Source of the DNA: Notospermus geniculatus
Taxonomy: Eukaryota > Nemertea > Pilidiophora > Heteronemertea > Lineidae
NCBI GenBank assembly: GCA_002633025.1
Contig: NMRB01001181.1
Coordinates: forward strand, 99,880-163,879
DNA length: 64,000 nucleotides
Reading direction: 5' to 3'
Shown piece by piece: positions 10,370 to 24,000 of the stretch. How positions within the stretch are numbered: the stretch's first letter is position 1; each line of letters starts with the position of its first letter. A program made the position numbers and the translations under genes. The notes beneath the pieces were generated by a model, which worked only from the letters and a program-made list of their open reading frames with translations, ran no database searches and was not told the origin of the DNA.

Positions 10370-10927
10370 TTAGGAAGAGGGCCGTAACGCCGCGAAGCCC
10401 GTATACCCTACGAATGGGGAACGCCCACGCTGTCTCGATCTGTAATCAGAAATCCTACGGTGGGCTAGAAAGACTACAAGATCCAAACCATATCCAAAAT
10501 GATGATGTGTCCACTCTTTAATTCCTGCCAAATAGAGATTGCCCGTTTTTTTAATGTTCCCCATCGAGTGATCCCCTTTTTTTCTGACGGAATAAGGGAA
10601 TATCAAAGCTGGTAGGCCTACTTCACAAAAGTGGACACACGTCACCAAAAAACGTGTCGATCGAGGCCTATCTGCCAGTTTTTTTTCCAGAGAATGGGTC
10701 ATATGAATAAAGACTAGTGAATGCTTTTACTTGTACAAAATGCACTAGGGAATGGTGTACAAATCTGAAGTAAAAGCATTTGCTGGTCTTTTTAATATGA
10801 CCCAATATTATAGGGAAAACATAGAAATACGGGGAACACTGATCGACGTTACACCTGTATTCCGTTTGTCAGTGTTTTTATGGTTCCCCGATCTTAAGAT
10901 CGGGAACCATATTGTTTTTGGTCTTGG
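10370..10927. other. Non-coding stretch, nothing recognised
   Basis: No TIRs, exon-like frame or RNA gene seen. A small inverted pair (ACACTGATCGACGTTACACC... around 10838-10875) has no clear boundaries. Confidence 0.4.
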
Positions 10928-10955
10928 TGTCTGTGTGTGTGTGTGTGTGTGTGTA

Positions 10956-11000
<45 letters not shown>
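10928..11000 (+). repeat. (TG)n microsatellite
   Basis: An almost pure TG run of about 70 bases with one TATC interruption, next to an N at 11007. It creates long Val/Cys and Thr/His open frames on both strands that are not genes. Confidence 0.98.
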
Positions 11001-11541
11001 GTCTGTNAGATCAAGTTCTATTGACATCATCGTAATCCATCTGTCACTTATGTCTATCAATGTATCATGATCTATATCAATGTACCATTCATGTACCGGA
11101 AGAATCACCTGTAGGCCTACATCGGGAACCATTCGACATTTACAATGTCATCTTGTTCTTATTGTTTCTCTCCTGACGGATTAAGCGGCAACTAGCCAAC
11201 AATAACCATAAAAGGCCCCGCCTATTGTTGCGGAACACTGAGCTACAGAAATACTCCAGATGTTACACCGGCAGATGTCACACCGATTGATCTCGACAAG
11301 GGCGCGCCTCATTGAACATGTGACGTCATTGTATGGATTGTCGTTCGCCATCATAACACAAGGGGCCACCACACGTTTGCAATCCGCGTTCAACTTTATT
11401 GTTCGTTGTGCTTTTATCCTTTGCATTGGGTCGGGTCAAAAGTGTATGATAGTCGGACAAGAGGATACGAATACGTTGATCTCACAAGGGTATATATTCA
11501 GGACGGACATAAAAGACTGTTTCCGTGGTGGTATTGTATCC

Positions 11542-11550
11542 TTTTATATA
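11542..11550 (+). promoter_or_regulatory. Candidate TATA box upstream of the sidekick first exon
   Basis: TTTTATATA lies about 420 bp upstream of the chosen sidekick start. A transcript starting 25-35 bp downstream would read through to exon 1 with an unspliced 5' UTR of about 390 bases. This rests on one motif only. Other promoters, or an upstream non-coding exon, are possible. Confidence 0.2.
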
Positions 11551-11967
11551 CCGGGACGACGACGAGCAGACGAGAGTGAGTTGTGGACTCAGCACTCAGT
11601 CAGTGTTTACGCTATGGCGGCCTACCTACACGGTGTCGCATAACCACAGGTGACTTGATTAACCGGAATGTGTACATGCATGTTGCATGTAGCCTACAGT
11701 AATATGTAGACATGTGTACATGTAGGCTTTTCTCCTTCATGCTAACTAAGGGTCTACACTGAATTTCTTGTTAGTGGTATACCATTTTGTAGCAGCGGGA
11801 GGAGTGTGGTTATCAACTTCAGTTAGATGGCGCTTGCACAGCAGACGGTTACAGGTGTGTAGTGAGTAAAAGTAGGTGGAGTCGCTTGCCGAGTAGAGGG
11901 ACTGACTCACTTCATTCTATAGTTCGTGACAGAGGAGTTGACAAGGGGAACAGTACAGATGTACATC

Positions 11968-12088
11968 ATGGCTACTAGTGCAAACTACCTCATCCAAATG
12001 GGAGGACTGGGAGGTCGGACTTGTGCCAAATTCATGAAGTTCGTGTGGATAATTACTGGAGTTTATGTTGTTGCAGTGTCTTCTCAAA
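11968..12088 (+). CDS. sdk: sdk exon 1: signal peptide
   Basis: Forty codons plus one base. The ATG at 11968 (A at -3, G at +4) is preferred to the in-frame ATG at 11959 (C at -3, T at +4); an in-frame TAG lies at 11920. A hydrophobic core FVWIITGVYVVAVSS ends at VSSQ, a plausible signal peptidase site around residues 38-40. The donor GTAAGT follows at 12089 in phase 1, matching exon 2 at 51637. The link across 39.5 kb is inferred from phase, the signal peptide and the short distance to the mature N-terminus. No transcript evidence is available. Confidence 0.75.
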
Positions 12089-15000
12089 GTAAGTACCGGT
12101 AGGCTAGTTAGTTACATTGTTAGCTGGTTAGTACAGTTAGGTCCTTTAACCCGTTAACTGGGTAGGATGTCATATTACGTCATCACAAAATCCGGGGAAC
12201 CCCCGAAAACACCCGAGGATCTCAGCTTGCGTAGGATGACGCCTTGCAAGGAAATGGCGCTTCACATTGCGTAGGACGTTATATCACGTCCTGAACCTTA
12301 TACATGTGTCAAATACTTTTTTTTGGCAATTTTTTCTAAGAAAGAACTTTTTTTTCAAAAATTAATTACACAATTAACGGGTTAAGCATGTAAACACCTA
12401 TAATTCCTCCAAGGTCTACCTCCTGTATGATTGAAGATTTGGAGATAGAGTACCGGTACCGGAACCTAGTTAATTAGGCCTAATTGCCAGGTTGAGGTAA
12501 ATTCTATTATTTCAGGAATATGTACCTAAGGTTCATGTACCACTATATACCAGTTTGTAAAAAGGGCTGTCAGAGTGGCGCAATGGAAACATCGTCATCG
12601 GCACCTGTCTGTCACCTCTGAGGTTCCGGTTTCGATTCCCGGTCATCCCCGTCACCGTCCCCGAGGACGACTCCCTCTGACAGCGCAAGTTTTCTCCGGG
12701 CACTCCGGTTTCCTCCTGCAGTAATTAAAATCGCTCAATGTTGTCTGTAGAGCTTAATACATGTAATGCCGTATTTTGGCGCTCAGTTCTCGATTCAGTA
12801 TCTTATGTACCGGTAGGTAACCTTTCAGTTTCAATTCAACATGGCCCACTACATGTACATGTACAGTACGTTGCACAATTGACCTCCCTTCTGCGCCGTG
12901 CACCACCCGCGTACCATGCACATGCAGCGTCATTCACGTACCATCCTTGTACATGTATCTTCCGAGGACATGGCGCGGCGTCATGGAAGGCATACAGTGA
13001 AGACGTAACGTCATTCACCCGACGTCGCGCAACAGAGACGCGTGACGTACCCGTACCATACGCGATGAACTGAGGGATACCTTCCGCGCCACGTCCGAGG
13101 AAGGTACGCAGATAAAAGGAGGCCACTTGTGCAACGTACTGTACCTCATCATACATATCATAGAAAAACACTTCAATCAAAAAAGGCTATGTGTCATCAA
13201 ATGCTACATCCATTTTGCAACTGCCAGAAAGTCTGTCTGAGCTAACTCTTTCACTAAGAATAATTGGACTCTTACTGGAGTCCTCGCCATAAACCTTTTG
13301 TCTGTCATGTCTGTAAGATTACCGGTAGTCTCAACGTACATGTACTGTATCAGAAGATATCTCAAGCTGGTGATAAAGAATGCTTCTCGCACTGATGATC
13401 ATTGATAAGTGAGAGTGGCCATCCGTCTGCTTCCACCAGCTCAGGGGTTTCACAGATAACATCAATCAGCTGCCTGTGCAAGACTACTTCTACATGTACG
13501 TAAACTGCAAATTAAATGGTTTAATCCCGTGCTTAATTGCCATGATTCGTGATGAAGGCTTTTGACATTTTGCAGGGGGAGGGGTGTGTGATTGTTCTGA
13601 ACACATTGCTGAAATCACTCAATGTACTCCCATCTTTTCGTAGACATTTTATGTACCGGTAGTCCTGATATCACTGAGTTTTTCATGTACTGAAGGCAGC
13701 GCTGAAGGCGCTAAATAGAAGTACCGGTAGTACATGTACATGTAGATGATATAATAAAAGGAGTCGTCCTCCAGAAATTTCGCAAATTTTCGACCCCAAA
13801 CCGGGGTCTTCTTCAGGCTGGCACTTTCAAGTCGAGCTACCAGTAGTACATGTAGGGTGAGGAAATGTTCCCTGTATCAACATGTTACATGTCAATTTTG
13901 CAGATTATCATTATAATCCTGGCAATAAACCTGTTATTGGTAAGTTTATACATAGTGCATCCTAAGAATGTTGTGCACTTGTACCTTTGGAGTGTTAATG
14001 GATTATCTTTCTTTTAGCCCTCAACTAATTCTGACCCCATATTTCAGTTTTAGCCGTTTGTACCAAGATTGCACTTCTCCTTGTACGTGTAGTAAACCTC
14101 GAGAATCCATCTCTGACATGTCTGACCTGTCCATCTCTTCTCAGCCAAGGAGAAATAAAAAACAACCCATTGTTTTTGCACATCAGGTCAATGAGGAACC
14201 TGCAAACTACAGTTTGTTGCACAATTGACCTACCTTTATCCACATACATGTACCTTCTGCGTGACGTACATGTACGTGGAAGGTACGCTTCAGTTCGTTG
14301 CGTTTGGTACGTGTGCATCACGCGCCTCTATGCGTGACGTCCACACACCACAGGCGAATGTAAAAATCTTCACTGTGTGCCTACCTTGACGGCACGTGAA
14401 AGATACGAGGACGGTATGCGCAATGACGCTGCATGACCCAGATGGTNAGGCACAAATACGAGATTACTTTCTCTTATGATGATTTTATTGAAGTTCTACA
14501 CATTTTTATTCAACATTTTTTTTTAAACCGTGCTGGTCGGAAAATACTCCTTTTAGGCTGAGTGCCGGTCGGCATTTCTGCGTCCTGGACGGGGCCGTCC
14601 GGCGCCGACCAGCATCGGCAGAACCCTGCCAGATGGTGCGAGGCACGGAAGGGAGGTCAACTGTGCAGCGTACTGTACATGTACTGCCTCAAAGGCGCTG
14701 TAAGTGTGACAGTCGTCCCTCCTTTTTCGGTGTTTCGGTGCTTGCAAGACTGGGACATCGTGAAAATGCAACATTTTGAAACAAATAGATGTTTGCTCTG
14801 GTTAGAGTGTGCTTCACAATTGACCGACCTTCCACGACGCTTCCCATCCGCGTACCACATGCAGTGTTGTGCGTGTACCGCCGTCGTATCTTCCGCGGAT
14901 GTCGCACGCCGCCGTGGAAGGCACGCAGTGAAGACGTAACATCATTCGCCTGTGGTGCGCAGGCGTCATGCACAAGAGTATGTGTGACGTGCTACCATAC

Positions 15001-18000
15001 GCAGTGAATTGGAGCGTACCTTTCGCATGACGTACGCGGAAGATATGCGGATAAAGGTGTACATGTACAATGTAGTTGTGCAACGTACATGTACATGTAC
15101 TGTATGTCTTCGGTACAATCCACCTGCAGTGCCACCCTGTTGGGGTAGAAAGTCAAGTACAGTACGTTGCACAATTGACCTCCCTTCCGCGCCGTGCACC
15201 ACCCGCGTACCACATGCAGCGTCATTCTCCTATCTTCTGAGGACGTGGCGCGGCATCATGGAAGGCATGCAGTGAAGACGTAACGTCATTCACCCGACGT
15301 CACGCACCAGAGACGCGTGATGTACCCGTACCATACGCGATGAACTGAAGGATACCTTCCGCACCACATCCGAGGAAGGTACGTTGATAAAGGGACTCGG
15401 GTCAATTATGTGCAACGTACATTGTACTGTAGGTTCCTCATTCAAGTGTACATGTATGTCATTATTTTATCCCAACTTATTTTTTAAGTTTTGCTCACTA
15501 ATCCTGTGCAGTTGCCTGTTGCCTGTTTGCATGTTATGGAAGTGTTGCTGTTCATCTAACTTTTAGAAAACACGCATCGTGGTGTATATTGTGGTTCTTT
15601 GGTCTGTCTCTCATGTAAAATGTTTTGAGGTTGTGCCTGTAGGAAATTTGCCAGAGATCCAGGGTTTCTGCCAGAAATATTTTTGAGGGTATGCAGTTCT
15701 TCAAAATCAGCAAAAAACCCCATGAAATTAAAGAAAATGGCCCTTTTCTGATCCTTTGAGGGTACTCACTGCGTACCCTGCGTACCCTCTGGCGGAAACA
15801 CTGAGATCGGAAGCGAAGTTCCACAACAGCACCACACGAGAAGTCCTGCCTGGACAAGCACAACACTCATTCAAACGACCTGTCAGTCCGAGTGTGTAGC
15901 AGGTAGCATTATTCAACATGTACTCTACAATTCATAGAATGTCATCAAAATTCTGTAGTAAATAGTGTTGGATCAGGTCCTGGTATTCCATTAGAGGTTT
16001 GTTGATATTTAGATTTCCCCATTGAAATGGATCCGTACACCTTCCATTCTACAATTTCTACCGTAGTTAATTTATCAGCGATAACTACGTAATTCAGTGT
16101 AAAACCCCCCTCTGGCGGAAACCCTGTCTACATGTAGTCCCATCTTTAATGAACAGAATGATTGGACTCTTGCTGGAGTCCTCGCCATAAACCTTTTGTC
16201 TGTCATGTCTGTAAGATTACTGTCGTCTCAATGTACCGCATAAGAAGATATCTGAAGCTGGTGATAAAGCACTATGCTTCTCTCACTGATCACTGATAGT
16301 GAGAGTGGCCATCCGTCTGCTTCCACCAGCTCAGGGGTTTCACATACATGTATGGATAACATCAGCTGCCCGTGCAAGATTACCCCTATGTATGTAAACT
16401 TCAAATTAAATAGTTATCTCATCATTGCCATGATTCGTGATGAAGGCTTTTGACATTTTGCAGGGGTAGGGGTGTGTGATTGTTCTAACACGTTGCTGAA
16501 ATCACTCAATGTACATTTGTACTCCCATCTTTTTGTAGACATTTTATGTCTGATATCACTGAGTTTTTCATGTACTGAAGGCAGCGCTGAAGGCGCAAAA
16601 TAGAAGTACCGGTAGTACATGTATGTAGATGATAAGGAGTCATCCTCCAGAAATTTCGCAAATTTTCGACCCCAAACCGGGGTCTTCTTCAGGCTGGCAC
16701 TTTCAAGTCGAGCTACCAGTAGTACATGTAGGGTGAGGAAATGTTCCCTGTATCAACATGTTACATGTCAATTTTGCAGATTATCATTATAATCCTGGCA
16801 ATAAACCTGTTATTGGTAAGTTACATAGTGCATCCTAAGAATGTTGTGCACTTGTACCTTTGGAGTGTTAATGGATATTATCTTTCTTTTAGCCCTCAAC
16901 TAATTCCGATCCCATATTTCAGTTTAGCTGTTTACCAAGACCGAAATTTGTTTCCGCACTTCTCCTTGTAGTAAACCTCAAGAATCCATCTCTGACCTAT
17001 CCATCTTGTCAAAGAGAAATGAAAAAAACATCCTTTTGCACATTTTCAATGAGGAACCTGCGTCGTGCGAACTACAGTACGTTGCACAATTGACCTCCTT
17101 TCCGCACCGCGGGCACCACCCGTGTACTACATGCAGCGTCATTCACGTACCATCCTTGTATCTTCCGAGGACATGGCGTGGCGTCATGGAAGCATGCAGT
17201 GAAGACGTACATGTAACGTCATTCACCCGACGTCATGCAACAGAGACGCATGACGTACCCGTACCATACGCGATGAACTGAAGGATACCTTCCGCGCCAC
17301 GTCCGAGGAAGTTTTCGAGGATAAAGGGAGGTCAATTGTGGAACGTACTGTACTACCACGATAAGATGCTGTGAGTGTGACTGTAAGTGTGAGCAGTCCT
17401 TGTCCCTCCTTTTTTTGGTGTCCTCCCTGTACTGCATCTGGTCTGGGACATCGTGACGCAACATTTTGAAATGAACAGGTTTGCTCTGGTTACACTACGC
17501 TTCACAATTGACCAGCCTTCCGCGACGCTTCCCATCCGCGTACCACATGCAACGTCATGCGCGTAGCGCCGTCGTGTCTTCCGCGGATGTCGCACGCCGC
17601 CGTGGAAGGCACGCAATGAAAACGTAGCATCATTCGCCTGTGTTGCGCAGGCGTCATGCACAAGAGATGCGTGACGTGCTCGTACCATACGCAGTGAATT
17701 GAAGCGTACCTTTTGCATGACGTACACGGAAGATACGCGGATAAAGATACATGTAGTTGTTGTGCAACATACTGTACGTCTTCGGTACATTCCGCTTGCA
17801 GCGCCGCCCTGTTGGGGTAAGTCAAGTAGGTTCCTCATTCAAGTTCATGTCATTATTTTATCCTGTTATTTTTTTAGTTGCTCACTAAATCCTGTGCAGT
17901 ACATGTACGTTGCCTGTTGCCTGTTTGCATGTTATGGAAGTGTTGCTGTTCATCCAACTTTTAGAATAACACGCATGGTGTATATTGTGGTAATTTTTTG

Positions 18001-21000
18001 GTCTGTCTCTCATGTAAAATGTTTTGAGGTTGTGCCTGTAGGAAATTTGCCAGAGATAGGAAGCAAAGTTTCCCAGCAGCACCACATGAGAAGTCCTGCC
18101 TGAATGCACAACACCATTCAAACGAGCTGTCAGTCGGAGTGTGTAGCAGGTAGCATTATTCAGCATGTACTCTACAATTCATAGAATGTCATCAAAATTC
18201 TGTAGTAAATAGTGTTGGATCAAGTCCCAGTATTCCATTAGGTTTGTTGATATTTGGATTTCCCCATTGAAATGGATCCGTACACCTTCCATTCTACAAT
18301 TTCTACCGTAGTTAATTTATCAGCGATAACTACGTAATTCAGTGTAAATGTGTTTCACTCTTTTGACATGTTTGATGCTTTTACACTAATTCAACCAATT
18401 ATCTCTCTCGTAATTATCTAATGATAATGGAGTGTTTTGTGGTCGATGTTTTTGGTCATTATGTCAGGCCAATGTAACATTTCAACACTACGGAACGTAA
18501 CCAATGGGATCTATGACTTCGTATGTGACTGATAATTGAATTTAACCGCATCAATCGTGTTCATCCATCTGGCCTTCCGCTGTGCATTTGCCTATTGGAT
18601 ATTCCGTTTTTGTCAATCATGCATGTTCAACAGACTGTAAAAGCCACAGATGTAGCCCAGATTATTTGAAACACTGTAGAGAAAATCCTGCTTATCTCAT
18701 CATTCTCCAGTATACAATATGGCCGCCATTGCCACCATCTTGAAATCACGTTACCACCGTCTCTGAGCATCAGGTTGATTATGACATGCAGCATACATGT
18801 AGCAGCTAATCACCATTTTCATTGAATTGGATAAAAACTTTTGTTCCATTGCGCCAGTGTTCACTGCAATGTGGAGCTCATGTTTTTGTTTTTTTTAATA
18901 TCGACAAGATCGTCTGCAGTGGTAGCTGCATATGAGAACTTATTTATAATTCATGAATCCAGAGTTGTTGAATTTTTTGTGTGCGGAACTGCAATAATAC
19001 TTTCCGATTGATCTACTGATCACCTGACCTGAGGTTCCGTGATAAATCAAATACTTGCTGATTCAGTTATTGTGCAGCTTTCATCTGGGGACTAGTATGA
19101 CGACGGTTTCTGTAACAAGTGCTGATGAGGTGCGCATCGCAATTACGGATGTGTCATGTTTGCGCCCATGCCTCGATCGCTCTGTATTGTTGGTTTCACA
19201 GCATGCATGAAAATGGGAGTCCCTTTCGAGCGCTTGTGACAACGTAGTCAGTTTCGACCCTTTCCCTGGCCGACCTAATTGCCAGAGTTGGGTCTCGTCT
19301 GCAGGTTTCATTGTGGGAATCACAAAAGATGTGTGTTGTATTCCGCTTTGAAAGCTGCTGTGTGTACCCTCAGGCGTGATCCTCTCCTATTCAAAACTCC
19401 GAAATATAACACCCCAAAAAAAGAAAGTTGTGTTGACTGTGGCCGTTCATGCTTTGTGCATGGTGAGAGGATTTATTTCCAATCCACCTTCCCTGCTTAG
19501 CTCTTGCTGCTCTCTGATGATCTATAGGTGCAACATGATTGAATTGATCAAATTTGGGTCATAAAATATCTGCCAGGCATTTGTGAATTGAAAGATTGTT
19601 TGCTCTCCACTGGTTGTGTGATATGATGACAAATTTCATTGTGTGGTCTTTGAAGCATAATTCATGTTCGCATGTAATGTGACATAGTTGGAAATCTGTT
19701 GAAGGTGTACATCATAGGGCTGTTTAGACGACAAGCCAAAATACCACATTCGGATTCGATCCGATTGGATCTGATTGACCCGCATTCTGGACCAGATGTT
19801 TTTGGATAGCGTTTACACACACACATGTTAATCAGACATGTCAGGTCACATTCCAACTTCAAATAACCCTTGTGGAACTCTCCACAGTGAGTGCGGTCAG
19901 TGGAGGAAGAAAAAACACATGATCAATGCGCATCCATGCAGGTGGGATGAAACCGGATTCTGGTCTCATTTATGTTTAGACGAGCAATTTGAATGTTGTC
20001 GAATGTGGTCCAGATGCAGTCCAACTCCAATTGTAGATGGACCAGCAAAATCGGTGGTCCATTTTAAATCCACATTGGATCACAAAAATGGACCGCATTG
20101 GGTAGCGTTTACACGCAGGTGTTTTGAACCACAATCGGATTCGGTTGGATTGCGTGTGGATTTTTGCCTGTCGTCTCTCCGGCCCTCCCCATCATTACAT
20201 GTGATGTCACAGATTTTCAATTCGGTGTGAAATTGTGATTCAGCTCTCGATTTTGTGAACGGTATCCTGCCATCGGTCGTCTTCTTTCCTTCCTGTGTAT
20301 GCCCAAGTGATGACCATCATCATGGCCGCTTGTTGTAATTCAATAATAACTTCCGACAAGATTACCACGAATAAAGCTGGCGGAAAATGGCTCAGATGAT
20401 CATGGTATAAAAAAGTCAGATCTGCCGGTGACCAGCGAGAGTGTCTCGTTACAGTGGAACCTCTCTCAGCGGACAACCTCTACCTGGAGGCCGCCTCTCT
20501 AAAAGATATGTACATGTATCACGGGTATTTTCGCGGGCCACGAAAATCATTGTTTATTTACATAGTTTGTGTCCAGTCTTTCTGAGTAATTTGTTGGTGG
20601 CATGCCCCTCTAGAAATTCTTTTGATACCGAACGTATTCGATTTGGTGGGTTGGTATGTCCCAAAAGTCCAAAATAACATAATGTAAACATCCATGTACA
20701 AACCAGGACCGGGATGTCAGTTTCATTTCAAGTTTTAATCGCTAGTGACACCTATTGAGGCCGTGGGCTGGGGTCCCCATTGACCGAGCACAACAACTAC
20801 GTACACGTCATCCTGGCGGCCATTCTGAAGGACACAGGACGCAGAGGTGTGAGCCGACCGTGACATGACTTGCGTGAAGTGTCATTTGGGCATGCAAGGC
20901 TCATTTTGCTGGGCCTCTGCAACGTGTAACTGCAGCATGGCGGCTTGTGACGTCGTATGCAAAGCCGCTACCAGTCTCCAGGGTGTCCTTAATAGAGAGG

Positions 21001-24000
21001 TGCTCCACTGTTATTGCCCTAATGCTCATCTCCTTGACCTCCTTATCAGACAGCACTCGACTTTCCAACCAACTGGGTCCAAAAAAGACATTCAGCTACC
21101 TCTTGCTTCAGAAACTCAAGAAACCAAATTTACTCACTCTTGGCTGATTATTATCAAATTGACCCCAGATTGATTGAATTACAATGTATCTGAAGTGAAT
21201 TGATTTCAGATGTTTAGCAGAACCATCTACATGTATCTACGCACAGCAGTCTTGTTTGTCATGGGTGTCGGGTGGGGTTTTCTGCCGTGGCTGAGCACAT
21301 TCATTTCCAGAAGAATTCAGGCTAACCATACAGTTGTCGGACATGTTGAAGTCGTGACAGCCTGGAACATTTCAAAACAGTTTGCTTGAACAAGCGCAGG
21401 TCAGTGTTTTTCCAACAGTTGAAAACTGAGATGTCAATTTCTGTCACATTTTCATAAAAAGACATCGTAAACAAACAAGAAATTGGATGCACTTCACAAG
21501 TTTTTTTGTTGTCATGTCACCAAATGTTTTAATCTTTTCTGCTTCCTTGATTTCACTATTTGATATTGGTGGCACGTGCCACAGCAGTGAATGAGAATCA
21601 GATGTCCTGGGCAAACTGGCAGGTGCTCGCCTCTGAAGCAATTTAGTGATAACTGATAACAGATAAGAGACTGAGTGTGGCCTCGTGGCATTTATTCGTC
21701 TTACCTTCCATGTGTTGTTTTTACCTCACGTGTCACTCTGTGAGGATTTAAAGGAGCCCGGTATTGCAACTTTTTCTCAACAGCCGGCGCCACCGTTGCC
21801 TTTCGCGCCACTCTCCACAACCCCAGAGACTTAATAATTGACCTCCCTTCCTCGCCGCGCATCCGCGTACCACATGCAGCGTCATATGCACGTACTGTCC
21901 TCGTATCTTCCGTGGACGTCGCGCGTCACTGTGGAAGGCACACAGTGAAGACGTAACGTCATTCGCCCGTGGTGCGCGGACATCACGCAGAAGAGACGCA
22001 CGATGCACCCGTACCATACGCATTGAACTGAAACGTACTTTCCGCGTGACGCGGAAGGTACGTGGATAAAGGTATAGGTCAGTTGTGCAACGTACTGTAC
22101 ATGTACGTTGTTGGCAAATGGACCTGATGTACTATACGTACATTTTGTAATTTTCTGCAGTTCACATGCTGCCACTAGGTGGCTCTTCACCGGCAGTCAA
22201 AATACCGGTAAGAGATAGCATACCGTGCTCCTTTAAATGCTGAAATCTGAAGACGGCCTAGGCCATGTCATCCAATCGCATGATCGTCTGAACAGCAGCA
22301 AAGGAAAACCACTCTCTGATTGGTCGGTACCACTTGCTCTCAGTTTAACAAAAGCACAATCAATAGTTTTCAACCAATCAACGCATCATCCACTGCTTTT
22401 TCAGACAGTTGTGTGATGGATGACAGGTGCTACCAATCTCGCTAAATAAATTTCATCACCAAAGATTGGGAACCAATCTTAAAGTCACTCTTTAAAAATG
22501 AAAATTTTTGTGTTATTTCTGTCTAACCTCGTCTCTGGATTTTTGCAGTCAGTCATGTCAGTTGCTTCCATGAACAATCAAACGTGCAAAAAATTATCCT
22601 TGCATTTTCAATGTTTTGCTTGTATCTTGAAATGTATTCCTCCTTTGCCGATTTAATTCACTGGGAGATAAAAAAAGTGAGGATTGATGTGGCACACACT
22701 TGCATCGAAGCATCACTCTCGTGCATCAATCAGGTGATTTCCCTCGAGTTCAGCAAAGATTATGACTTTCAGTGCGCAAATCCTGTCTTGGCAGAACGGA
22801 TCACAATCAATACGATCTTTGAAACTGATCAATCAGAATCAAACATGGCATTCTGTTTTTGATTTCAAAAAAGATTTCAAAGATGGTTTTGTGCAGTATG
22901 TGTATGCAATGTATTATAGTGCTCCATGTGCAAATGTACGTCAGCGTATTCAAATGTACACAGATGACCCTGCGCTCACATCGTTCGTGGGGTTCTCATT
23001 AATTCAGTCCTTTTGTATCATAAGATCAACTACATGTATAGTCGGAATTCAACAAAATTTGCAGTGAACGTGCAGAAAGGTCTTGCCTATCATATGGAAT
23101 AGTCAAAATGCAAATCTTTTGAGGTTTAAAGGGATATTGTCCACATTTATAAAATGCTAAATTTGTGAGTTGAACCTTTATGGTTGATTCCTTTATGGTA
23201 TTATCGACTGTGGTTGTGGCAACGTTTGCATCGGCGATGGCTAAAAAACGTTGTCGGTCAGTATAATGATATTGGATAAGTTGTATTAGCGTTGTCGTGC
23301 ACAGGTATCAGATGGAGACAACTCAATCATTTCGATCACTGGGCAGACGACCTGAAATCAACCGAGACAAATCAATTGAACCTCGGTGTGGCCAAGTGGA
23401 AGGGGCGCTGGGGAGTACGCCTGACCAACCGTGAGGAACTTCTTTCCTGATTACTGATTGGTTGAAAAAATAATCAAGCAATCTGCATATGTAAAAGAAA
23501 TTCAATCAGTGCATGGCATGTAGTGTTTCTAGACTACATCAACTGGAGTGAAGGACTGCAGTTTTGGGTTACTGGCATGAAGCTGCCTCTTTAAAGGGGA
23601 GTTCCACCTCGCTCCTTTTCATCCACTCACACAAACCCTAGTCTCTCTTGGCCAGACGCTACGGGCAGGCCTTTAGATTCCCCCGAGAGAGAAACACCCT
23701 GTATTTTTTCCATGCTAATTTGGGGACATCGTGATTTTGTCGATCGAAGACCAGTTCAAAGTTTATTCAGTGAAAAACACACACTGGGGATCAAAGGGTT
23801 AAATTGAAACAGGTGTACTGTAAACAATTCATGGAGAATGCTGACCTTTCTGAGCAAATACTTCAGAGTCTATAAGTTGATTAAAATCATAAATATCGTC
23901 AGTGACCAAGGGTTAGGGGTTAAAACTTCAAAATGTGGTCAAGTTGGAAAGGGTTAAACAGGATACATGTATTTCCAGCAATTAGCCAATACCAATCCCT

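Larger units (their letters stand above)
13246..16103 (+). repeat. Tandem duplication, unit A
   Basis: About 2.9 kb that is repeated directly at 16143-18347. Matching landmarks are GGAGTCCTCGCCATAAACCT (13278 and 16178), the GACCCCAAACCGGGGTC hairpin, GGACATCGTG, CAGCGATAACTACGTAATTC (end) and many others. Unit A has extra insertions: TA-MITE copy e, the 143-bp element 15660-15802 and octamer-sized indels. No coding potential. Confidence 0.9.
16143..18347 (+). repeat. Tandem duplication, unit B
   Basis: Direct copy of unit A, shorter because it lacks MITE e, the 143-bp element and other insertions. The junction (16104-16142) contains a CTCTGGCGGAAACCCTGTC fragment of the 143-bp element family, which may mark the recombination point. 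Confidence 0.9.

Noticed and set aside
9212-10521. Frames of 80-147 codons between the small gene and sdk
   Set aside because: They sit in the 1 kb CG-rich inverted repeat; arms give mirror frames and no splice signals or protein families are visible.
10752-11132. Open frames over the TG repeat (Val/Cys on plus, Thr/His on minus)
   Set aside because: They come entirely from the (TG)n microsatellite and end at an N.
12738-15275. Numerous 70-125 codon frames on both strands
   Set aside because: They lie in palindromic TA-MITEs, where CG-rich inverse arms give matching open frames on opposite strands. The same peptides reappear at 17006, 21748, 27920 and 49749.
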